Below are positions 54,279-64,000 of a DNA stretch of 64,000 nucleotides, piece by piece. The DNA is from Stenotrophobium rhamnosiphilum (lineage in GTDB: Bacteria > Pseudomonadota > Gammaproteobacteria > Nevskiales > Nevskiaceae), in contig NZ_QANS01000004.1 of the NCBI RefSeq assembly GCF_003052265.1, positions 62,414 through 126,413 on the forward strand, given 5' to 3'. The notes beneath the pieces are model-generated. The model saw nothing but the letters and a program-made list of their open reading frames with translations, made no database searches and was not told the DNA's origin. Within the stretch, counting starts at the first letter, position 1. Each line of letters starts with the position of its first letter. Made by a program: the position numbers and the translations under genes.

Positions 54279-56245
54279 TGACTGATACACAAGCGATGGC
54301 TGCACGCCCACTGGACTTGATTTGTCTGGGACGGCTTGCAGTCGACTTATATGCGCAGCAGGTCGGCGCACGTCTGGAAGATGTCAGCAGCTTCTCCAAG
54401 TATCTTGGAGGTTCGTCTGCCAACATCGCGTTTGGCACTGCACGGTTGGGGCTCAAGTCCGCCATGTTGAGCCGCGTCGGTGACGATCACATGGGGCGCT
54501 TCCTGACTGAAACGCTGACCAAAGAAGGTTGCGACATTCGCGGCATCAAGGTCGACAAGCAACGCCTTACTGGCATGGTGTTGCTTGGAATCAAAGACTC
54601 CAAAACCTTTCCCTTGGTGTTCTATCGCGAGAACTGCGCGGATATGGCGCTCTGCGCTGAAGACATCGACGAGAACTACATTGCATCGAGCCGCGCACTG
54701 CTAATCACAGGAACGCACTTTTCTACGGAAGGTGTTTTCGGCGCGAGCATGCGTGCGCTTGAATATGCAGCCAAGCACAGCGTGCAACGCATCTTGGATA
54801 TTGATTATCGGCCAGTACTGTGGGGCCTCACCGGTAAGGCTGATGGCGAAACTCGTTTTGTCGCTAGCGATGAAGTGACGCGACACATCCAAAAGATTTT
54901 GCCGCACTTTGATTTGATTGTTGGTACTGAAGAAGAGTTCGCGATTGCAGGCGGATCGGAAGATTTAATTCAGGCGCTTTCAAATGTACGTAAGCTCACT
55001 TCTGCAACGCTCGTCGTAAAGCTCGGCGCTGAAGGTTGCGTTGTACTTCGTGGCGAAATTCCAGCGCGTCTCTCCGATGTTCCCAAGCACAGCGGCATCC
55101 AAGTTCAGGTGCTCAATGTACTGGGGGCAGGTGACGCCTTTATGTCTGGCTTCTTGAGCGGTTGGCTGCGCGGAGATTCTGATGCGAGATCCTGCGAGTT
55201 GGGCAATGCCTGCGGAGCGCTCGTGGTTTCACGCCACGCTTGTGCGCCAGCGATGCCGACGCCAGCAGAGCTCAATTACGTTCTGAATAGCGACAAGGCG
55301 ATTGTTCGACCCGATCTGGACAGCGGCCTCAATCGATTGCACCGAGTGAGCATCAAGCGCAAGCAGTGGGGCCCACTATTCGTTTTTGCTTTTGATCATC
55401 GCCATCAGTTCTTCGAGTTCGCACAACAGGCGGGTGCTGATGTCGAGCGGATATCCGAACTCAAACTATTATTCGTAGAAGCCGTGCGTCAGGTACGGAC
55501 GATGCTGTTGGATCAAGGTGTCGAAGGTAACGTCGGTATTCTCGCCGACGAGCGATATGGTCTTGATGCACTGAATGAAGCAACCGGGCAGGGCTGGTGG
55601 ATTGGCCGACCTGTAGAGATGCAGTACTCGCGTCCGCTGGTATTCGAAGCTGGCAGATCAATTGGCAGCTCGCTAATCAAATGGCCTCAAGAACACGTTA
55701 TCAAGTGCTTGGTTCAATATCACCCAGACGATGAGCCTTTGCTGCGTCTGGAACAAGAAGCACAGATCAAAGCCTTGTACGAAGCGGCTCAAATCAGCGG
55801 CCATGAAATTCTGATGGAGTTCATTCCGCCCAAGGGTCACGCGTCGACTCACGGCGATGTATTGCTGCGCTCGATGAAGCGCCTCTACAACCTCGGCATC
55901 TATCCAGATTGGTGGAAGATTGAATCGCAGCCACGCGAAGTGTGGACGCAAATTGATGCATTGATTCAAGAGCGCGATCCCTATTGCCGTGGCGTAGTCG
56001 TGCTTGGACTCAATGCCCCGTCTGATGAACTGGCCAAAGGTTTCATCGAAGCTGCCGAAAGTTCGCTATGCAAAGGCTTTGCTGTTGGCCGCACCATCTT
56101 TCAGGCGCCGAGCCAAGACTGGCTCTTCGGAAAGATTGACAACGCCACACTCATTTCTCGCGTCAGAGCGAATTTCGAATCGCTGATCAGCGCATGGCAG
56201 CTTGCTCGTAAGGCTTCTGCATCAGCTCAGGGGCAAATGTCATGA
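54278..56245 (+). CDS. iolC: Bifunctional 5-dehydro-2-deoxygluconokinase + DUF2090 aldolase-type domain
   Basis: This 655-residue protein joins two parts. The first, about 1-330, is a PfkB-type kinase that phosphorylates 5-dehydro-2-deoxygluconate. It has the ribokinase opening GGSSANIAFGTARLG near residue 45 and the catalytic GAGDAFMSGFLSGW near 285. The second, about 345-650, is DUF2090, proposed to be the aldolase that splits the product to dihydroxyacetone phosphate and malonate semialdehyde. No separate iolJ is present, so the fused domain must supply that step. It overlaps the GntR gene by one base and iolE by four. Confidence 0.93.
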   Translation: MTDTQAMAARPLDLICLGRLAVDLYAQQVGARLEDVSSFSKYLGGSSANIAFGTARLGLKSAMLSRVGDDHMGRFLTETLTKEGCDIRGIKVDKQRLTGMVLLGIKDSKTFPLVFYRENCADMALCAEDIDENYIASSRALLITGTHFSTEGVFGASMRALEYAAKHSVQRILDIDYRPVLWGLTGKADGETRFVASDEVTRHIQKILPHFDLIVGTEEEFAIAGGSEDLIQALSNVRKLTSATLVVKLGAEGCVVLRGEIPARLSDVPKHSGIQVQVLNVLGAGDAFMSGFLSGWLRGDSDARSCELGNACGALVVSRHACAPAMPTPAELNYVLNSDKAIVRPDLDSGLNRLHRVSIKRKQWGPLFVFAFDHRHQFFEFAQQAGADVERISELKLLFVEAVRQVRTMLLDQGVEGNVGILADERYGLDALNEATGQGWWIGRPVEMQYSRPLVFEAGRSIGSSLIKWPQEHVIKCLVQYHPDDEPLLRLEQEAQIKALYEAAQISGHEILMEFIPPKGHASTHGDVLLRSMKRLYNLGIYPDWWKIESQPREVWTQIDALIQERDPYCRGVVVLGLNAPSDELAKGFIEAAESSLCKGFAVGRTIFQAPSQDWLFGKIDNATLISRVRANFESLISAWQLARKASASAQGQMS

Positions 56246-57141
56246 TAAAAATCGGCATCAATCCGATCTCATGGAGCAATGACGATTTGCCTGCGCTAGG
56301 CGGCGAAACGCCGCTGAGCACGGCGCTAAGTGAAGGCGCGAAGATTGGCTATCAGGGCTTCGAACTCAACGGTAAGTTTCCACAGGATGCCGCCGGTGTT
56401 GGACGCGTACTGGCAGAGCATGGCTTGGAACTGGTTTCTGGTTGGTATTCTGGCGAACTCGCAACGCGATCCGCACAAGGCGAAATCAAAGCGATTGAAT
56501 CGCATGTGCGAAAGATGTCTGAGAACGGCGCACGTGGACTCGTCTATGGCGAAGTCGCCAACGCCATCCAAGGCCAGCGCGTTCCGCTCAAGCAGCGACC
56601 GCGATTTCGCTCGGATGCTGCTTGGCAGGAGTACGCAGAGAAACTGAATCGTCTGGCTGCTTACACAGCGTCTCAGGGCGTCAAGCTCGGCTACCACCAT
56701 CACATGGGCGCGTATATTGAATCGCCGGAGGACATTGATCGTTTGATGTCCTTGACCACAAATGATGTCGGTCTGCTCTTTGATTCCGGCCACTGCTATA
56801 TGGGTGGTGGTGATCCGCTTGTCGTATTGAAGAAACACATTGACCGCGTGTGCCACGTGCACTTCAAGGACGTGCGACACGGTGTGGTGAAACTGGCCAG
56901 AAATGAGCAGTGGAGTTTTCCTGATTGCATCGTCAATGGAACGTTTACCGTGCCCAGCGACGGCGATCTGGATTTTCCTGCGATGCTCGACGTGTTGGTT
57001 GCACATGGCTACAAAGGATGGCTGGTGGTGGAGGCGGAGCAAGACCCTGCGGTCGCGCCCAGCTTTACCTACGCCAAGAAAGGATTCGATGCGATTCAGC
57101 GCATGCTGAAGGCTGCTCAAGTCCACGCACCTGCAGGCTGA
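56242..57141 (+). CDS. iolE: Myo-inosose-2 dehydratase
   Basis: This 299-residue TIM-barrel enzyme of the xylose-isomerase-like fold dehydrates 2-keto-myo-inositol. It opens with [18 protein letters not shown] and has [12 protein letters not shown] near residue 150. [14 protein letters not shown] is near 175 and HVHFKDVR near 210, with its metal ligands. Length is normal for IolE. The start overlaps iolC, and the stop is 10 bases before iolD. Confidence 0.95.
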   Translation: MIKIGINPISWSNDDLPALGGETPLSTALSEGAKIGYQGFELNGKFPQDAAGVGRVLAEHGLELVSGWYSGELATRSAQGEIKAIESHVRKMSENGARGLVYGEVANAIQGQRVPLKQRPRFRSDAAWQEYAEKLNRLAAYTASQGVKLGYHHHMGAYIESPEDIDRLMSLTTNDVGLLFDSGHCYMGGGDPLVVLKKHIDRVCHVHFKDVRHGVVKLARNEQWSFPDCIVNGTFTVPSDGDLDFPAMLDVLVAHGYKGWLVVEAEQDPAVAPSFTYAKKGFDAIQRMLKAAQVHAPAG

Positions 57142-57151
57142 GGCTCTCGCA

Positions 57152-60137
<2,986 letters not shown>

Positions 60138-60150
60138 TAAGGGCGCAACG

Positions 60151-60948
60151 ATGAGTCTCTTGGTCAAAGGTAGTTCTGTTGGTCAGAAGATCGTCGAGGT
60201 CACGCCAGAGTCTGCGCGTTGGAAATATGTGGGCTTCTCGGCTTTCCGTCTAGAAGCAGGTGAAAGCATTAGTTTTGACGCCAGCAAGCGCGAGCAATGC
60301 TTCGTTGTACTTCAAGGCAATGTGACGATTGATATCGGTTCGATGGCCTGGCGCGAGATTGGTACTCGCAACAGTGTGTTTGATGATGTCTCTCCAGCCG
60401 CAGTCTATTTGCCTGCGGGGCATGCAGTCACCGTCACGGCACATTGCAATGCAGAGATTGCTATCGCGAGCGCGCCAGCAAGCCGATCAGACCTCGCGCC
60501 ACGTTTGATCAAACCTGAGGACATGAATCGATCCGTACGCGGGCAGGGCAGTAACACGCGCTACATCTGCGACATTCTTCCGGCGACCGAAGTGGCGGAT
60601 AGCCTGTTGGTGGTTGAAGTCCGTACGCCTGCCGGTCATTCATCCAGCTATCCCCCGCATAAGCACGATCAAGACGCGATTCCGGTCGAGAGCGTGCTTG
60701 AAGAAACTTATTACCACCGACTGAACCCTTCGCAGGGTTTTGCTTTTCAACGTGTGTACACCGACGACAGATCGATCGACGAATCGATGGCTGTCGAAGA
60801 TCACGGCGTCGTCATGGTGCCGCGCGGCTATCACCCGGTTGTGATGCCGCACGGATACGAAGGCTACTACCTCAATGTCATGGCTGGTCCCAAACGGCAG
60901 TGGCACTTCAAGAATGATCCTTCTCACGAATGGCTCATCAAGACTTGA
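60151..60948 (+). CDS. iolB: 5-deoxy-glucuronate isomerase
   Basis: This 265-residue bicupin isomerises 5-deoxy-glucuronate to 5-dehydro-2-deoxygluconate. The first cupin is near residues 20-100. The second carries metal ligands in YPPHKHDQ and the glutamate in LEETYYHRL, near residues 165-195, plus HPVVMPHGYEGYYLNVMAGP near 230. I chose ATG 60151; the larger frame from 59749 is out of register with iolG. It lies between iolG and mmsA. Confidence 0.94.
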   Translation: MSLLVKGSSVGQKIVEVTPESARWKYVGFSAFRLEAGESISFDASKREQCFVVLQGNVTIDIGSMAWREIGTRNSVFDDVSPAAVYLPAGHAVTVTAHCNAEIAIASAPASRSDLAPRLIKPEDMNRSVRGQGSNTRYICDILPATEVADSLLVVEVRTPAGHSSSYPPHKHDQDAIPVESVLEETYYHRLNPSQGFAFQRVYTDDRSIDESMAVEDHGVVMVPRGYHPVVMPHGYEGYYLNVMAGPKRQWHFKNDPSHEWLIKT

Positions 60949-60965
60949 TTCAATAGGAACAACAA

Positions 60966-62486
60966 ATGTCATCTATTCTAAAAGGCGCTGCCGATACGGC
61001 TGCGCTACAGCACTACATCAATGGCGAATTCGTCGCGAGCGTTTCAGATCGCAGCGCACCGGTGTTCAATCCATCCACGGGCCAGGTGTCTGCTACGGTT
61101 CCTTTGGCTAGCACCGCTGAAGTTGATCGCGCCGTTGAAGCCGCTTATGCAGCATTCCCTGCTTGGGCTGAGACTTCGCCACTGAAGCGCTCACGTGTGA
61201 TGTTCAAGTTCAAAGAACTGCTGGAAAAGCACCGCGATGAACTCGCCGCCATCATTGTTCGCGAGCACGGCAAAGTATTCTCAGACGCACAGGGTGAAGT
61301 GACGCGCGGATTGGAAGTTGTGGAATTCGCTTGTGGCATTCCTCAGCTACTCAAAGGCGAATTCACCGAGCAGGTTGCAGGTGGCATTGACGCTTGGACC
61401 ATCCGTCAGCCTTTGGGCGTATGTGCGGGCATCACGCCATTCAATTTTCCAGTGATGGTGCCGATGTGGATGATTCCGATGGCTATCGCTTGCGGAAACA
61501 CCTTCGTACTCAAGCCTTCTGAGCGTGATCCGTCCGCCAGCTTGTTGATCGCTGATCTGCTCACGCAGGCCGGCTTGCCAAAGGGCGTCTTCAACGTCGT
61601 TCATGGCGACAAGGAAGCAGTCGACGCGCTGTTGAATAATCCGAAAGTTGAGGCCATCAGCTTCGTCGGCTCCACGCCAATCGCGCAATACATTTACGGC
61701 ACCGGTACTGCCCAAGGTAAGCGCGTGCAGGCACTGGGCGGCGCCAAGAATCATATGGTGGTGATGCCTGATGCTGATCTTGATGTAACCGTCGATGCGT
61801 TGATGGGCGCAGCTTATGGCTCAGCGGGTGAACGTTGCATGGCGATCTCGGTTGCCGTTGCCGTTGGCGATATCGCAGACAAGTTGGTCGCCATGCTCGC
61901 TGAACGCACACGTGCATTGGTCATTGATCAGGGTATGAATCCAAAAGCAGAAATGGGCCCGCTGGTCACCGGCGTTCATCGTGACAAGGTTGTCGGCTAT
62001 ATCGATGCAGGCGTTGCCGAAGGCGCAGAACTGGTCGTGGATGGCCGCGGGATTAGCGTTGCTGGTCTTGAAAATGGTTTCTTCGTTGGCGGAACGCTGT
62101 TTGATCACGTGAAGCGCGACATGAAGATTTACAAGGAAGAAATCTTTGGGCCTGTGCTTGCGGTTGTCCGCGTGCCGGACTTCGCCACTGCACTTGATCT
62201 GATCAACGACAACGAATTTGGTAACGGCGTAGCAATCTTTACGCGCGATGGCGGCACAGCACGTGAATTTGGTCATCGCGTGAAAGTCGGCATGGTCGGT
62301 ATCAACGTGCCGATTCCCGTGCCAATGGCTTTCCACAGCTTTGGCGGTTGGAAGCGCAGCCTGTTTGGGGATCACCATGCGCACGGCCCTGAGTCGGTTC
62401 GTTTCTACACGCGACACAAAGCACTCACGCAGCGATGGCCGACAGTACGTAGCGGCGCTGAGTTTGCAATGCCGACGATGAAGTAG
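60966..62486 (+). CDS. mmsA: CoA-acylating methylmalonate/malonate-semialdehyde dehydrogenase
   Basis: This 506-residue aldehyde dehydrogenase turns malonate semialdehyde, the last inositol intermediate, into acetyl-CoA, and methylmalonate semialdehyde into propionyl-CoA. It has the characteristic [53 protein letters not shown] and the catalytic cysteine in [10 protein letters not shown] near residue 285. The usual name in iol operons is iolA. It also connects valine catabolism to this region. The preceding gap is 17 bases. Confidence 0.95.
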   Translation: MSSILKGAADTAALQHYINGEFVASVSDRSAPVFNPSTGQVSATVPLASTAEVDRAVEAAYAAFPAWAETSPLKRSRVMFKFKELLEKHRDELAAIIVREHGKVFSDAQGEVTRGLEVVEFACGIPQLLKGEFTEQVAGGIDAWTIRQPLGVCAGITPFNFPVMVPMWMIPMAIACGNTFVLKPSERDPSASLLIADLLTQAGLPKGVFNVVHGDKEAVDALLNNPKVEAISFVGSTPIAQYIYGTGTAQGKRVQALGGAKNHMVVMPDADLDVTVDALMGAAYGSAGERCMAISVAVAVGDIADKLVAMLAERTRALVIDQGMNPKAEMGPLVTGVHRDKVVGYIDAGVAEGAELVVDGRGISVAGLENGFFVGGTLFDHVKRDMKIYKEEIFGPVLAVVRVPDFATALDLINDNEFGNGVAIFTRDGGTAREFGHRVKVGMVGINVPIPVPMAFHSFGGWKRSLFGDHHAHGPESVRFYTRHKALTQRWPTVRSGAEFAMPTMK

Positions 62487-62495
62487 GGAGAACAC

Positions 62496-63323
62496 ATGCT
62501 CACAGTCGAAACTACGCTGCCATTTCCTGAAGTCTACGAGGGCGGCTCAGGTGAAATCATGGTTCTCGTGCATGGATTCACCGAAACCTGGCGCGTATGG
62601 ATTCCAATCCTGAAATTGTTGGAGCCGCATTACCGCATCATTGCGCCAACGTTGCCGGGTCACATTGGTGGACTCCCAATAAATGAGCCTGGCAGTCCCA
62701 AAGCTATTTTTGATTTGCTTGAAAAACAACTTCGTGAACGCGGCATCACGCAAGCTCATTTTGTCGGTCAATCGCTCGGTGGTTGGGCTGCGCTCGAAAT
62801 GGCACGACGTGGCATCGCGCGCTCAGCGATGGGTCTTTCTCCTGCAGGCGGCTTTCGTGACGGACAAGTGACGGTCGAGTTTAAGAAAAAATCTCGTCTG
62901 ATCCTCAAAGTCTTACCATACGTAATTCCACTCGTATTGTTTGCGGCTCGTTTCCCTCGACTTAGAAAAATGATTCTTGCAGGAGACATGCAAAATGGTG
63001 ATCGCGCCCCATACGCGGTCGTGAAAGACAGGCTCACTCGCGTCAAGAAAATGACGATCATCGAAGAGTTTCTGGATGCAGATTTAAGTCCGATGAAGCC
63101 GCTGCCTGCCGACAACAAGGTTCCGTTGCGAGTGGTCTGGTGCGAAAAAGATACAACGCTGCGTTTCGATGAATGTGGCCAGCCTTTACTCGATGCGCTG
63201 GGACTGAAGACTCACGGTGTACTGAAGGGCTGCGGACACAATCCGATGTTTGATGATCCTGAAGCCGTCGCTAAAGAAATTCTCGACTTTGCGCGTTCTG
63301 TTGAGCGTGATGAGAAAAAGTAA
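62496..63323 (+). CDS. Alpha/beta-fold hydrolase after the iol operon
   Basis: This 275-residue alpha/beta hydrolase has LVHGFTETWRVW (near residue 24), the nucleophile elbow GQSLGGWAALEM near 90 and a C-terminal histidine in GCGHNPMFDDPE near 250. It starts 9 bases after mmsA on the same strand, so it is probably co-transcribed with the iol genes. No standard iol role needs it, so it may cleave an inositol ester or lactone. A terminator follows at 63341. Confidence 0.88.
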   Translation: MLTVETTLPFPEVYEGGSGEIMVLVHGFTETWRVWIPILKLLEPHYRIIAPTLPGHIGGLPINEPGSPKAIFDLLEKQLRERGITQAHFVGQSLGGWAALEMARRGIARSAMGLSPAGGFRDGQVTVEFKKKSRLILKVLPYVIPLVLFAARFPRLRKMILAGDMQNGDRAPYAVVKDRLTRVKKMTIIEEFLDADLSPMKPLPADNKVPLRVVWCEKDTTLRFDECGQPLLDALGLKTHGVLKGCGHNPMFDDPEAVAKEILDFARSVERDEKK

Positions 63324-63340
63324 TCGACTGCTGCTTCAAT

Positions 63341-63367
63341 AAAAAAGGGCCGTCAGGCCCTTTTTTT
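63341..63367. terminator. Bidirectional intrinsic terminator between convergent genes
   Basis: A6 at 63341-63346, stem GGGCC (63347-63351), loop GTCA, stem GGCCC (63356-63360) and a run of T follow each other symmetrically. It lies 18 bases after the hydrolase stop and 15 bases before the end of the convergent esterase gene, so it can serve both. The stem matches the terminator at 5790-5813. Confidence 0.92.
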
Positions 63368-63381
63368 ATTGATTAAAACTA

Positions 63382-64000
63382 TTATTTGGCTAGCGCCGAA
63401 ATTTCGTTGCTGATCTCGTTGATGCCTTCTTTAGCAGCATAGGCGAGGCGAGGGATGAAGAAGAAGCCGTGTGGCATGCGCAGATAGTTGATGTAGCGCG
63501 TGCGTACGCCAGCGTCGGAAAGCTTGCGTGCATAGCGCGCGCCATCGTCGCGTAGCGGATCGATATCGGCGGTGATGATCAGTGCTGGTGGCAGTGATGA
63601 TGGATTCTCTGCGAACCAGGGTGATATCAGTGGATCGGTAAGTTCTGCGTTGCCGCGATACATTTCCATCAGACGCCTGCCATTTTCCTTTTCAAGTCCC
63701 GGCTGATCGATGCTCGCCCATGATTCGCCTGACAGCGTTGCATCGAGCGCGGGATAGATCAGCGTTTGGTGCGTAATGAAAGGATGGCCGCGGCGTGCGC
63801 ATATGACGGTCAGCGCCGCAGCAAGATTGCCGCCTGCGCTTTCACCCATGATGGCGATTCCGGCAGACGGCATCGGCCCCAGGGTTGAGTCGTTTGCGAG
63901 CCATTGGATGGCGTCGTCGCAATCTTCAAGTCCACCGGGGAAGGGTGTTTCAGGTGCGAGTCGATAATCGACTGACACGATCATGCATTGCGCTTGGCGG
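63382..64000 (-). CDS. HSL/acetyl-esterase-family alpha/beta hydrolase, N-terminus cut by the window edge
   Basis: The visible 205 codons are the C-terminal two-thirds of a hormone-sensitive-lipase-type esterase. It has SVDYRLAPETPFPG with the family's YRLAPE motif and the nucleophile elbow GESAGGNLA about 46 residues later. The catalytic aspartate region is DIDPLRDDG and the histidine is in PHGFFFI. The frame remains open to base 64000 with residues RQAQC before the apparent Met at 63984, so that Met is internal. The oxyanion HGGG motif lies outside the window. The substrate is a short-chain ester. Confidence 0.92.
   Translation of the reverse strand, partial: RQAQCMIVSVDYRLAPETPFPGGLEDCDDAIQWLANDSTLGPMPSAGIAIMGESAGGNLAAALTVICARRGHPFITHQTLIYPALDATLSGESWASIDQPGLEKENGRRLMEMYRGNAELTDPLISPWFAENPSSLPPALIITADIDPLRDDGARYARKLSDAGVRTRYINYLRMPHGFFFIPRLAYAAKEGINEISNEISALAK

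Noticed and set aside
61821-62495. Antisense ORF of 224 codons opposite mmsA
   Set aside because: Shadow of the dehydrogenase gene, with no recognisable motif.

Overview
The window looks like the chromosome of a heterotrophic Gram-negative bacterium of the Pseudomonadota. The signs are three TonB-dependent outer-membrane receptors, an RND efflux pump, a Pseudomonas-type branched-chain 2-oxoacid dehydrogenase operon, and many TetR, LysR, Lrp and LuxR-type regulators. A gammaproteobacterium is my best guess, but there is no rRNA or tRNA gene here to settle it. Base composition is moderate and even. I see no insertion sequence, prophage, CRISPR array, origin or complete tRNA. Both ends cut a gene: an SDR oxidoreductase at the left and an HSL-type esterase at the right.

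Layout. (1) 1-5772: RND efflux operon (adaptor, pump, SDR) with a divergent TetR gene and a triple-repeat operator between them. (2) 5773-6591: a region without large genes. It holds a 55-codon membrane-peptide ORF, two minus-strand intrinsic terminators and a hairpin with a six-C loop, so a small RNA is possible. (3) 6592-20601: leucine/valine dehydrogenase, mini-LuxR regulator, leucyl aminopeptidase, alpha/beta hydrolase, TonB receptor, FMN 2-hydroxyacid dehydrogenase, TetR, then the four-gene bkd operon and an Lrp regulator. (4) 20607-26176: a TetR / TonB receptor / alpha/beta hydrolase / GPH-type transporter uptake module. (5) 26188-34720: Lrp regulator, fused indolepyruvate ferredoxin oxidoreductase, HMG-CoA lyase, two CoA-transferase subunits, an aminotransferase and an omega-amidase-like nitrilase. 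(6) 34799-48211: cupin enzyme, an HxlR-controlled seven-gene operon (hydrolase, PF10118 protein, two crotonases, DUF4442, SDR, GST), a LysR / SDR / tautomerase unit, and a GST / PNPOx-FNR-ferredoxin fusion / NTF2 / AhpD-like / LysR unit. (7) 48358-63323: mini-LuxR and TonB receptor divergent from MFS transporter, alpha/beta hydrolase, GntR and a complete myo-inositol pathway (iolC-DUF2090, iolE, iolD, iolG, iolB, mmsA) plus a further hydrolase.

How it works together. Regions 3 and 5 form a branched-chain amino acid catabolic zone: peptide hydrolysis, oxidative deamination, oxidative decarboxylation by BCKDH or a ferredoxin-linked enzyme, then HMG-CoA lyase and CoA transfer to acetoacetate. 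Region 7 takes myo-inositol to central metabolites. The recurring unit is TonB receptor + alpha/beta hydrolase + permease + regulator, which suggests uptake of esterified or otherwise conjugated substrates that are cleaved inside the cell. The receptors' substrates cannot be read from sequence.
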